Shown: one piece after another, positions 5,962 to 13,151 of the stretch
How positions within the stretch are numbered: position 1 is the stretch's first letter
How the letters are laid out: each line of letters begins with the position of its first letter
NCBI GenBank assembly: GCA_035528235.1
Contig: DATKZB010000077.1
Coordinates: 1-13,190, forward strand
Length of the DNA: 13,190 nt
Direction of reading: 5' to 3'
Source: DATKZB01 sp035528235
GTDB lineage: Bacteria; Planctomycetota; Phycisphaerae; FEN-1346
Notes under the pieces: generated by a model
Databases searched by the model: none
Seen by the model: the letters and a program-made list of their open reading frames with translations, nothing else
What the model was told of the DNA's origin: nothing
Translations under genes and position numbers: made by a program

Positions 5962-8793
5962 ATGCGCGTAGGCTGGTTGCGGCTGGTGTGTGTGGTCGGC
6001 GTGGTGCTGGCGGCGGGAGCATCGCCGCTGGGCGCCGCTCAGACCGTGTGGCTCGACGAACTCGACGTCCGCCTGGCGGAGTGCGGCTGGGAGCGGACGC
6101 GGAGCAAGAAGTCGGTGGGAGGCAACCCGATTCGCCTGCGCGGCAAGACGTACGAGCGCGGCATCGGCACCCATCCGCCGGGCGAGTTCGTCATCGACCT
6201 GGGCGGCGGATCGACGCGGTTCACGGCCGTCGTCGGCATCGACGACGAGGCCGCCGGCGGCGGCAGCGCCGAGTTCCTCGTCTACGGCGACGGCAAGATG
6301 CTCTGGCAAAGCGGCGTCGTGCGCGGCAAGGACCCCGTCAAGACGGTCGACGTGGACGTAACGGGCATGAAGCTGCTCCGGCTGGTCGTCACGGTGGCTG
6401 GCGACGGTTACGGCAACGACCATACCGACTGGGCCCAGGCCCGGTTCGAGGTCGTCGGCCAGGCCCCGGAGGCGGCCGCGGCCCCGGAGCCGACCCGCTA
6501 CGAGACGCTCGCGCGCGAGATGGCCGACCTGCGGGGCCGCTCGAAGGCGCTCGCGCCGCAGACGTTCCGCCAGGAGTCGCTCGTCGTCGAGGCCGACCGC
6601 GACCCCCTCGACGTGGTGCTGCGGCGGACCGGGGCGTTGCTGGCACGCCTCGGGCGGATGACGGGCACGCGCGACCTCTCGGCCGAGGCGGCTGCGCTCG
6701 ACGCCCTCAAGACCGAGCGCGACCGGACCGACGCGGCCAATACCGGGGCCCGCGAGGCCCTCTTCGACCGGGCCGTGGCCGTGCGGCGACGCATCGCCTT
6801 CGCCAACCCGCTGCTCGATTTCGACAAGATCCTCTTCCTCAAGAAACACTTTCTGCCCCCCTCCGAGGGCCAGGGCAACCACATGTGCGACCAGTACTTC
6901 GGGTTCCACGCCATCCGCGAGGGCGGGCTGTTTGTGCTCGAAAACCCGTTCAGCGACCAGCCGAAGGTGCGCGACGTGCTGGCCGATTCGGTGTGCGAGC
7001 GAGGCCGGTTCAAGGGCGCCAAACTGCCGCCCGGCGGGTACCTGTCGCCCGACCTCTCGTACGACGGCCGCACGATCCTCTTTGCCTGGACCGAGGCCGA
7101 GCCCACGCGGTACAAGTGGACCGAAAAGAGCACGTACCACCTCTTCAAGGTCAACGTCGACGGCTCGCACCTGGAGCAGTTGACCGACGGCCCGTGGAAC
7201 GACTTCGGCCCGTGCTGGATGCCGAACGGCCGGGTCTGTTTCATCTCGGAACGCCGCGGCGGATACGGCCGCTGTCACGGCCGGCCCGTGCCGGTGTACA
7301 CGCTGCACTCGCTGAAGCCCGACGGCAGCGACATCGTGTGCCTGAGTTACCACGAGTCGAACGAGTGGGCGCCCAGCATCGACGCGGCCGGCATGATCGT
7401 GTACACGCGGTGGGACTACGTGGACCGCGGGTTCAACCAGGCCCACCATCCGTGGGTCGCGACGCCCGACGGGCGCGACGCCCGGGCCGTGCACGGCAAC
7501 TTCTCGCCGCAGCACAACGGCCGGCCCCAGTTCGAGATCGACGTCCGGTCCATTCCGGGTTCGTCGCGGTACGTGGCCACGGCGGCCTGCCATCACGGGC
7601 AGGCGTACGGGTCGCTGGTCGTCCTGGACCCGTCGGCGCCGGACGACGAGAGGATGGGCCCCGTGAGTCGCCTGACGCCGGAGGTCCAGTTTCCCGAGTC
7701 GGACGGCGGCAAGCAGGTCTACGCCACGGCCTGGCCGCTGAGCGAGGAGTTCTACCTGTGCGTCTACGACCCGCAGGGCGAAGCGCGTCGCGGGACGCGG
7801 AACAACTTCGGCCTGTACCTGCTCGACGCGTTCGGCAACAAGGTGCTGCTGTACCGCGACCCGGCCATCTCGTGCCTGAGCCCGATGCCGCTGCGTCCGC
7901 GGCCGGCGCCGCCGCTGCTGGCCCACGGCACGGCCGTCGGCCGGCCCGACGGCACTCGCCTGCCGCGCGAGGCCCTGCCCAAGACCGCACGCGTCGGCGT
8001 GGTCAACGTGTACGACGGCCTGTTGCCGTGGCCCGAGGCGACGAAGATTGCGGCGCTTCGCATCATGCAGGTCATCGTCAAGAGCACGCCCCCCGCCAAC
8101 GGGCCGCGCATCGGATACGGCGACCAGAAGAGCGCCCGGGCCGTTCTGGGCACCGTGCCGGTGGAGGCCGACGGCAGCGCGTACTTCGAGTTGCCCGTCG
8201 GCAGGGCCGTCTACTTCCAGGCGCTCGACGAGAAGGGGCTGGCGGTGCAGTCGATGCGGAGCGACACGTACGTCCACCCGGGCGAGACGCTGATGTGCCA
8301 GGGCTGCCACCAGCCGCGGGCCCGCAACTCGGCCCACGCCACGCTGCCGCTGGCCATGCGGCGGGGGCCGTCCAGAATCCGTCCCGACGCCGAGGGGAGC
8401 CTACCCTTCAGTTTCGCGCGGCTCGTCCAGCCGGTGCTCGACAAGCACTGCGTCACCTGCCACGCCAAAGAGGCCAAGGCGCCCGACTTGGCGGCAGGCG
8501 ACTGGCAGAAGAACCGCGACCGGTGGTTCACCTCGTACAACAACCTCCGCAAGGTCGCCTTCTTCTGGGACGGCGCCGCCTGGACCAGCGCCCGCACGAC
8601 CCCGGGTAAGTTCGGGGCGCACGGATCAAGTCTGTATGCCATGCTGGCCAAGGGACACCACAAACTCGACCTGCCGGCCGAGGATCTGCACCGCATCGCC
8701 CTGTGGCTGGACTCGAACTCCGACTTCTTCGGCGCCTACCAGAACACCGAGGCCCAGGCCCGCGGCGAAGTGGTCTGGCCGGCCATCGACTGA
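5962..8793 (+). CDS. NPCBM-domain, hydrazine-synthase-alpha-like propeller protein with two c-type haem motifs
   Basis: This is a 943-aa exported protein. Residues 1-25 are a Sec signal. About 27-165 is an NPCBM galactose-binding-like domain (ERGIGTHPPGEFVIDL, then FLVYGDGKMLWQSG). A helical linker follows to about 290. The central part (about 290-700) resembles the middle beta-propeller of hydrazine synthase alpha and TolB-like propellers, with repeats such as LSPDLSYDGRTILFAW, FGPCWMPNGRVCFIS and WAPSIDAAGMIVYTRWD. The C-terminal part has CQGCH (779-783) and CVTCH (830-834), so two covalent haems are expected in the periplasm. Relatives are common in planctomycetes that do not perform anammox, so hydrazine chemistry should not be assumed. 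A redox role linked to carbohydrate binding is inference. The ATG is preceded by AAAGGAA, about 9 bases upstream. The open frame continues far upstream only as antisense shadow. Confidence 0.9.
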   Translation: MRVGWLRLVCVVGVVLAAGASPLGAAQTVWLDELDVRLAECGWERTRSKKSVGGNPIRLRGKTYERGIGTHPPGEFVIDLGGGSTRFTAVVGIDDEAAGGGSAEFLVYGDGKMLWQSGVVRGKDPVKTVDVDVTGMKLLRLVVTVAGDGYGNDHTDWAQARFEVVGQAPEAAAAPEPTRYETLAREMADLRGRSKALAPQTFRQESLVVEADRDPLDVVLRRTGALLARLGRMTGTRDLSAEAAALDALKTERDRTDAANTGAREALFDRAVAVRRRIAFANPLLDFDKILFLKKHFLPPSEGQGNHMCDQYFGFHAIREGGLFVLENPFSDQPKVRDVLADSVCERGRFKGAKLPPGGYLSPDLSYDGRTILFAWTEAEPTRYKWTEKSTYHLFKVNVDGSHLEQLTDGPWNDFGPCWMPNGRVCFISERRGGYGRCHGRPVPVYTLHSLKPDGSDIVCLSYHESNEWAPSIDAAGMIVYTRWDYVDRGFNQAHHPWVATPDGRDARAVHGNFSPQHNGRPQFEIDVRSIPGSSRYVATAACHHGQAYGSLVVLDPSAPDDERMGPVSRLTPEVQFPESDGGKQVYATAWPLSEEFYLCVYDPQGEARRGTRNNFGLYLLDAFGNKVLLYRDPAISCLSPMPLRPRPAPPLLAHGTAVGRPDGTRLPREALPKTARVGVVNVYDGLLPWPEATKIAALRIMQVIVKSTPPANGPRIGYGDQKSARAVLGTVPVEADGSAYFELPVGRAVYFQALDEKGLAVQSMRSDTYVHPGETLMCQGCHQPRARNSAHATLPLAMRRGPSRIRPDAEGSLPFSFARLVQPVLDKHCVTCHAKEAKAPDLAAGDWQKNRDRWFTSYNNLRKVAFFWDGAAWTSARTTPGKFGAHGSSLYAMLAKGHHKLDLPAEDLHRIALWLDSNSDFFGAYQNTEAQARGEVVWPAID

Positions 8794-8806
8794 GCCCGGC
8801 GGGTGG

Positions 8807-8839
8807 CGGGTGGCATGGTCATCCCGAAGGGTGACCATG
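8807..8839 (+). repeat. Dispersed 33-bp hairpin repeat family C, copy 2
   Basis: This is the same 33-bp unit as at 2194-2226 and 8921-8953, with triloop G[A]A. It starts 13 bp after the stop of the dihaem gene and is preceded by a tandem GGCGGGT pair. Copies 2 and 3 also share the next bases TGT. Confidence 0.85.
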
Positions 8840-8853
8840 TGTCAGTGCGTAGG

Positions 8854-8872
8854 GTGGGTGCTCCGCACCCAC
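8854..8872. repeat. Hairpin GTGGGTGC-TCC-GCACCCAC
   Basis: This is a perfect 8-bp stem with a 3-base loop between family C copies 2 and 3. A second short hairpin, GGCGG-CTTGT-CCGCC, follows at 8892-8906. They add to the hairpin cluster past the dihaem gene. Confidence 0.6.
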
Positions 8873-8920
8873 GCGGCGCGCGGGTGTCACCGGCGGCTTG
8901 TCCGCCAGCGTTCCGCCAAG

Positions 8921-8953
8921 CGGGTGGCATGGTCATCCCGGAGGGTGACCATG
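8921..8953 (+). repeat. Dispersed 33-bp hairpin repeat family C, copy 3
   Basis: This is the same 33-bp unit as copies 1 and 2, with triloop G[G]A. It lies in direct orientation 81 bp after copy 2. The only difference among the three copies is the middle loop base. Confidence 0.85.
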
Positions 8954-9069
8954 TGTTGAGCCAGGGCGCCCTGCTTCCGCTTGCAAAAGCATCGAGACTC
9001 GTTACACTCACGCCACAGACCTTGCACCCCGAAATCGTGCGCGGCAGCCGGCCGCCGCGCGGCAAGGAG

Positions 9070-9096
9070 CATGCTTTCCCACGGCGGGAAGGCATG
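9070..9096. repeat. Strong hairpin upstream of the surface-protein promoter
   Basis: CATGCTTTCCC (9070-9080) pairs with GGGAAGGCATG (9086-9096) over 11 positions, one of them a wobble, around ACGGC. It lies 33 bp before the -35 at 9129. It may be an operator-like site or the end of the upstream transcript; no T-run follows. The rest of 8954-9128 shows only a weak TTGCAA-N16-TACACT pair (8981-9008). Confidence 0.4.
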
Positions 9097-9128
9097 GCAC
9101 CCGTCCCTCGCCACACCCCCCGCCCGGT

Positions 9129-9156
9129 TTGATTTTCGACGAATCCGGGGTATACT
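9129..9156 (+). promoter_or_regulatory. Sigma70-type promoter for the PEP-CTERM/dockerin gene
   Basis: TTGATT (9129-9134) and TATACT (9151-9156) are separated by 16 bases. The -10 hexamer is the same TATACT as in front of the other PEP-CTERM gene. Transcription would start near 9163. Confidence 0.55.
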
Positions 9157-9162
9157 GTAACC

Positions 9163-9454
9163 TGCGAGAGTATCCGACGACAGAGCCCTCGCCAGCAGAC
9201 TGCGCCGCAGGATGGGCGCCAGAGGGGTAATTGATGTCTGTCAGCCCGCCGTCTCTGACGGGGGCGGTCTGCGCGCCGGCCGCCGGCCCGCCGTTTGCCT
9301 CTCGGAGACCAACTGGCCCAGGGTCTATCCGACGTCCGGAGGCTACCGGGGCGTGAGGGCCTCGAACCCGCCGGACGTCTCGTATTCTGGGGGCCCTGGC
9401 CGCGGCCTCGATGGCGAATCTGTGCGGCCAAACGTGGGGACGAAGGAGATGCCG
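9163..9454 (+). promoter_or_regulatory. Long structured 5' leader of the PEP-CTERM/dockerin gene
   Basis: About 290 nt separate the promoter from the ATG at 9455. A 9-bp stem GACGTCCGG (9331-9339)/CCGGACGTC (9371-9379) encloses a 31-nt loop with a further CGGG/CCCG pairing. Another hairpin, CCGTC-TCT-GACGG, lies near 9250. I did not recognise a known riboswitch. The leader ends in AAGGAG at 9443-9448. Confidence 0.35.
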
Positions 9455-10147
9455 ATGCGACGTAGCGGATACGCCGGTGGCGCGCTGGTCATCGCCGGTC
9501 TGATACTCCTGGCCGGGCCGCCGGCCTGGGCAACCGATTCCGTGTGGGTCCTCGACGGCAACGGCTCGTGGACCGAGCCCACCCACTGGTCGCCGAAAGT
9601 GCCGCCCGACGGCCCCGGCGACTGGGCCCTGCTCGACATCAACCTCAGCCAGCCCATCACGATTACGCTCGACGCCCCCATCACGCTCGGCACGCTCCTG
9701 CTGGCCGACTGGAACAACATGGGCATGACGCTGGCGCCGGGCACGGGCGGGACGCTTACCTTCGACGGCGGCGGCAACGACGCCGAGATCGTGGGATTCG
9801 GCCGACACGAGATCCAGGCCCCCGTCACCCTGGCCGAGAGCCTTTGGCTGAACAACACCGACGAGGGCGGGCTGGCCCTCGCGCTGGGCGGCCGCGTCGC
9901 CGGCGGCGTGGGCTGCGACCTGGTTGTCGAGGGTCTGGCCACCGACGTCACGCTCACCGCGCCGGACAACGCCATCCAGGGCACCGTCATCGTCGGCCCC
10001 AAGGACGGTCGGGGCGGACTGGTGCTGGCCCAGGACGGCCGGGCGCCGGGGGTATCGCATTTCGAGGCCCACCTGGGGGCCACCATCTGGCTGGACAACC
10101 TCGACGCGGCGGTGGCACCCTCCTGGCCGCCGAGGGCCCCGCCATGA
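9455..10147 (+). CDS. PEP-CTERM surface protein, 5' part (frameshifted)
   Basis: This is the first 230 codons of a gene that continues at 10144-12315 in another frame. MRRSGYAGG followed by a hydrophobic run ending AWA is a Sec signal (about 1-26). Next comes SVWVLDGNGSWTEPTHWSP, the opening typical of autotransporter-like beta-strand repeat proteins in planctomycetes, then beta-rich repeats. Protein-like sequence in this frame runs to WLDNLDAA (10105 or so) and then becomes junk (VAPSWPPRAPP, stop). The next frame is already sensible from GGGTLLAAEGP. Adding one G in the GCGGCGGTGG tract near 10111 would restore one 953-aa protein. The ATG at 9455 is preferred over 9449 because AAGGAG (9443-9448) is 6 bases away from it and directly abuts the other. 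Confidence 0.75.
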   Translation: MRRSGYAGGALVIAGLILLAGPPAWATDSVWVLDGNGSWTEPTHWSPKVPPDGPGDWALLDINLSQPITITLDAPITLGTLLLADWNNMGMTLAPGTGGTLTFDGGGNDAEIVGFGRHEIQAPVTLAESLWLNNTDEGGLALALGGRVAGGVGCDLVVEGLATDVTLTAPDNAIQGTVIVGPKDGRGGLVLAQDGRAPGVSHFEAHLGATIWLDNLDAAVAPSWPPRAPP

Positions 10148-12315
10148 TGCTCCGGGCCGATACCGGCGCCCTGATTCAGAACGGCTACCTGACGGCCGGC
10201 GACCCGGGCGCCGCGGGCGGCGAACTCATCGTCCACATCCGCGCCAACGCCGAGATCGCCGCCGCCGTCGTCGACCATCCCGGCGGCCCCCTGGCCCTGA
10301 CGATCTCCAGTTACGCCCTGCCCTGGCAGGAGTGGGATTCTTACTGGGACCCCGTCCTGATCCTCTCGGGCGTCAACACGCACAGCGGCCCGACCACCGT
10401 CAACTCGGCCCGGGTGGCCGTGGACGCCGACGCGCGGCTGGGCGACGCCGCGTCGGACCTGGTTCTGTTCGGCGGCATCCTCCAGGTCACCGACACGTTC
10501 ACGATGAACCGCGAAGTCGAGGTCCGCGAGGGCGCCGCCTTCGAGGTGGCCTCGGGCGAGGTCCTGACCGTGGCCGGCGTCGTCCGCGGCGACGTAACCG
10601 AACTCCACGTCCGGGTCCTCGACCTGGAAGAGCCGATCCTCATGCAGAACCTCGACCCGTACGCCGTCCGGGCCACGCTGGTGCTGGACGCCGATAACAC
10701 GTTCCAGGGAGACATTATCGTCGGCACGGCCGGCGCGGGCCGGGTGACGGAGATCGTCGGGACGGCGCTGGCAGCCGGCGGCCCGCCGCTGGGGTCCCTC
10801 GTCGACGCGGCCGTCCCCACGCTCCAGGTCAGCCGCGACGCCAATTTCGGCGACGCCGACAAGGACGTCATCCTCGGCAGCGGCATCCTTCACGTGACCG
10901 CGTCGCTGACGGCCGACCCCGAGCGGTGTTTCGTGGTCCGGGGCGACGGCGTCTTCGACGTCGACGAGGGCCAGGCGTTCGCCCTGGCCGGCCCGGAGCA
11001 ACTCGAAGGCTACGGTCAGGCCACCAAGATCGGCCCCGGCAAGATGGTCGTGGCCGCGCCCAACCCGTACTACTGGGCACGCGAGTTCCTCGTCCTGGAG
11101 GGCACGCTCGAATTGCGGCACCCGGCCGCCCTCAACGCCCAGGCCGTCGGCCTGGAAGGCGGTACGCTGGCCCTGCGGCACGATACCCAGGTCACCTTCC
11201 CCGACCACGTCCGCGTCCGAGGGCTGGGCCGCATCGTCGTGGACGGCGCGGCCGCGGCCGACCCGGTCCTCTCGATCGCCAGCCTCGACCTGGACGACGA
11301 CAGCGTCCTGACGGTCACCGGCGGGCGGGCGTACAGCCTGGCCGTCGAGGGCACGACGACCTTGCTGGGATGGGGCGCCGGCATCGACACCCAGACGGCC
11401 GACCTGGCCCTCAACGGGCCGCTCCAGACCCTCAACGAGAACGGCATGCTCACCAAAGACGGGCCGCGCGCCCTCGACATCCGCGGGCCCCAGTACCTCC
11501 ACCCCGGCACGTGGCTGAGCGCCGTGGGCGGCACCACGAACATCGACACCGACTCCGGCGGCCCCGGGCCGACGCCCGCGCCGAACCTGCTCGTCGAGGT
11601 GCGCGGCAGCGGCACCGTGGTCAACTTCCGGCACACCCAGCACCTGGCGGGCCTGGCGCTCGACGAAGGCGGCCGCGCCAACCTGACCGGCGGCGGCACC
11701 AAGACCCTCGTCACGGGCGCCCTCGACATCGGCGTGGATACCGGCGGCGTGCCACAGGCCACGCTCGACCTCGCGGACAACAACCTCATCGTCGACTACA
11801 CCGGCGGGACCAGCCCGTACGCCGACGTCGCCGCCTGGGTCGTCTCGGGCCTGCGAGGCGGCACCAACCAGTACTGGGACGGCCCCGGCATCACATCGAG
11901 CACGGCCGCCGCGGGAATGCTGACGGCCCTGGGAGTTATCGATAACCAGGACACCGAGCCAGGCATCGGCGGACTGACCGACCTGGAGGGCGAGCCCGTG
12001 CCGGCCGACGCCGTCATCGTCAAGTACACCTGGTGGGGCGACGCCAACCTCGACGGGCTGGTCAACTCCAGCGACTACGACCGCATCGACGCCAACTGGC
12101 TGTTCCAGACGCCCAACCCGCGGTGGTCGATGGGCGACTTCAATTACGACGGCATCATCAACTCGAACGATTACGACAAGATCGACGCCGCCTGGCTCCT
12201 CTCGGGCGGCGCCATTCTGGCCGACGGCGCGCCGGTGCCCACGCCCGAGCCGGCCACGCTGGCACTCCTGGCCCTGGGGGGTTTGGCGCTCGCCGCGCGG
12301 CGGAAGGGCGACTGA
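10144..12315 (+). CDS. PEP-CTERM surface protein with dockerin-like repeats, 3' part (frameshifted)
   Basis: This is the remainder of the frameshifted gene. Residue numbers below are for the repaired 953-aa protein. The body is Ala/Gly/Asp-rich beta-strand repeat sequence (TLVLDADNTFQGDIIVG, LELRHPAALNAQ, TLDLADNNLIVDYTGG), expected to be a long secreted beta-solenoid. Residues about 860-915 hold two dockerin-type calcium loops, GDANLDGLVNSSDYDRID and GDFNYDGIINSNDYDKID. The tail has TPEPAT, a hydrophobic helix and ARRKGD, a PEP-CTERM sorting signal for exosortase. The ATG at 10144 overlaps the upstream stop (ATGA), so a coupled second product is conceivable. It would lack a signal peptide and could not be sorted, so I read this as one gene with an indel (mutation or sequence error). 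Confidence 0.8.
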   Translation: MMLRADTGALIQNGYLTAGDPGAAGGELIVHIRANAEIAAAVVDHPGGPLALTISSYALPWQEWDSYWDPVLILSGVNTHSGPTTVNSARVAVDADARLGDAASDLVLFGGILQVTDTFTMNREVEVREGAAFEVASGEVLTVAGVVRGDVTELHVRVLDLEEPILMQNLDPYAVRATLVLDADNTFQGDIIVGTAGAGRVTEIVGTALAAGGPPLGSLVDAAVPTLQVSRDANFGDADKDVILGSGILHVTASLTADPERCFVVRGDGVFDVDEGQAFALAGPEQLEGYGQATKIGPGKMVVAAPNPYYWAREFLVLEGTLELRHPAALNAQAVGLEGGTLALRHDTQVTFPDHVRVRGLGRIVVDGAAAADPVLSIASLDLDDDSVLTVTGGRAYSLAVEGTTTLLGWGAGIDTQTADLALNGPLQTLNENGMLTKDGPRALDIRGPQYLHPGTWLSAVGGTTNIDTDSGGPGPTPAPNLLVEVRGSGTVVNFRHTQHLAGLALDEGGRANLTGGGTKTLVTGALDIGVDTGGVPQATLDLADNNLIVDYTGGTSPYADVAAWVVSGLRGGTNQYWDGPGITSSTAAAGMLTALGVIDNQDTEPGIGGLTDLEGEPVPADAVIVKYTWWGDANLDGLVNSSDYDRIDANWLFQTPNPRWSMGDFNYDGIINSNDYDKIDAAWLLSGGAILADGAPVPTPEPATLALLALGGLALAARRKGD

Positions 12316-12325
12316 GAAACTGTTG

Positions 12326-12422
12326 CAGAACCACCGAGGGTGGCGGGTCTCCTGACCCGCCACCTGCATTTCTGCCTCGCCTGCCGTGCCGGGTCAGGAG
12401 ACCCGGCACGCTTGTGGTTCAG
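12326..12422. mobile_element. Paired-hairpin palindromic element (family B) between convergent genes
   Basis: The outer inverted repeat is CAGAACCAC (12326-12334) with GTGGTTCAG (12414-12422), matching at 8 of 9 positions. Inside are hairpin 12339-12364 (10-bp GGTGGCGGGT stem, loop CTCCTG) and hairpin 12385-12410 (10-bp CGTGCCGGGT stem, loop CAGGAG), 20 bp apart. The loops are exact reverse complements. The second hairpin is an inverted copy of the first with one stem pair flipped from G:C to C:G. The layout matches the 3993-4114 element. It lies between the stops of convergent genes, where it could also end transcription from both sides. Confidence 0.65.
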
Positions 12423-12424
12423 CG

Positions 12425-12450
12425 GTAGGCCGCGGCGCGCCGCGGCCTAC
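12425..12450. repeat. Perfect 26-bp palindrome
   Basis: GTAGGCCGCGGCG is followed at once by its exact reverse complement CGCCGCGGCCTAC. It starts 3 bp after the family B element. Its right end plus flank (CCTACAACG, 12446-12454) repeats nine bases of the family A outer inverted repeat at 3994-4002. It may be a protein-binding site, another mobile palindrome, or part of a bidirectional transcript end. Confidence 0.75.
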
Positions 12451-12509
12451 AACGGAAGCGGAGAGGATCGCCGCCCGCCGTGGGCAGTGGGCCGAATGGC
12501 GGGGGGTCG

Positions 12510-13079
12510 TTACGGCTTCGGATCGGGCGGCGGCTTGGGGTTGACGATCGAACCCAACCACTCCCCGTACCGGTTGATGAGGCCCTGGGTGCGGACGGTG
12601 TCCTCGACCACCTTCAGGTCGCCGGCCAGCACGTAGGCCCCGCCCGCAGTCCCGGCCACCGGTTCCATCGTCGCGCGGAAGTCCAGGTGCATGTGCAGCT
12701 TGGAGTCCCGCAGGGCCATGTGGACCTGCCCGGCCGTGCCCAGCCACACGTGGTCGCGCCCCGCCTCGCGCACCCACCGGTACGCCGGCACGCGGTCGTC
12801 GCGAAGCCAGCCGTACTGGTCGCGCTCGGGCAACTCGAGGAAGACGTACTCGAAATCGGCATCGGCCGTGCCGATGGGGGCCGCCACGCGGCGAAAGAGG
12901 ATGATCTGGACCTTGCGGTCGCGTGCCAGTTGATACGTGGCCGACTCGTAGGTGACGGTCTCGTCGGGGCCGCCGCCCGTGTACCGGATGGTGGCCCGCG
13001 GCCCGCCGCAACCCGCGCCCAGCGCGAGCGCCACCCCGATCGCCGCCCAGACCACCACCCTGCCCGCGTTCCGCCTCAT
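12510..13079 (-). CDS. Small envelope (probable lipo)protein of unknown function
   Basis: This is a 189-aa protein that I do not recognise. The N-terminus has MRRN, a hydrophobic stretch (about 8-22) and GAGC at Cys24, a lipoprotein-like cleavage site, although the small residue at -3 is not the usual Leu. The mature part is mixed alpha/beta (TVTYESATYQLARDRKVQIILF, YVFLELPERDQYGW, VHMALRDSKLHMHLDF) without cysteines or clear catalytic motifs. It ends in a proline-rich KPPPDPKP tail. The ATG at 13079 has GGGAG about 7 bases upstream, and a promoter-like pair lies at 13123-13151, so it is probably a single-gene unit. It converges with the PEP-CTERM gene across the hairpin-rich 12316-12509 gap. 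Confidence is high that it is a gene and low on its role. Confidence 0.85.
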   Translation of the reverse strand: MRRNAGRVVVWAAIGVALALGAGCGGPRATIRYTGGGPDETVTYESATYQLARDRKVQIILFRRVAAPIGTADADFEYVFLELPERDQYGWLRDDRVPAYRWVREAGRDHVWLGTAGQVHMALRDSKLHMHLDFRATMEPVAGTAGGAYVLAGDLKVVEDTVRTQGLINRYGEWLGSIVNPKPPPDPKP

Positions 13080-13122
13080 GCGCGGCTCCCTTCAGACTCG
13101 ACCGCACGCCCGCGACATCGCT

Positions 13123-13151
13123 AGTCTAGAGACGGGCCGCCCGGCGGGCAA
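13123..13151 (-). promoter_or_regulatory. Promoter for the small envelope protein gene
   Basis: On the minus strand TTGCCC (13151-13146) and TAGACT (13128-13123) are 17 bases apart. This gives a start near 13116 and a leader of about 37 nt. I see nothing else in 13152-13190. Confidence 0.45.

Noticed and set aside
5878..8337. 819-codon minus-strand open frame opposite the dihaem gene
   Set aside because: It is a shadow frame; the plus-strand gene has domains, haem motifs and a signal peptide.
5962..8793. Reading the HzsA-like protein as true hydrazine synthase and the organism as anammox
   Set aside because: No beta/gamma subunits are adjacent, an NPCBM domain is present, the Tyr expected after the first CxxCH is absent, and the neighbours are carbohydrate genes.
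8807..8953. CRISPR-like array from the direct repeats
   Set aside because: There are only two adjacent copies with one 81-bp spacer that itself contains hairpins, no cas genes, and a third copy far away.
8981..9008. TTGCAA-N16-TACACT as a second promoter for the surface-protein gene
   Set aside because: Its matches are weaker than those of the 9129-9156 promoter and it would add an even longer leader; mentioned only in passing.
9343..12369. 1008-codon open frame on the minus strand opposite the PEP-CTERM gene
   Set aside because: It is a shadow of the GC-rich coding strand, with low-complexity Val/Asp/Gly-rich sequence, no domains, and no coherent start.
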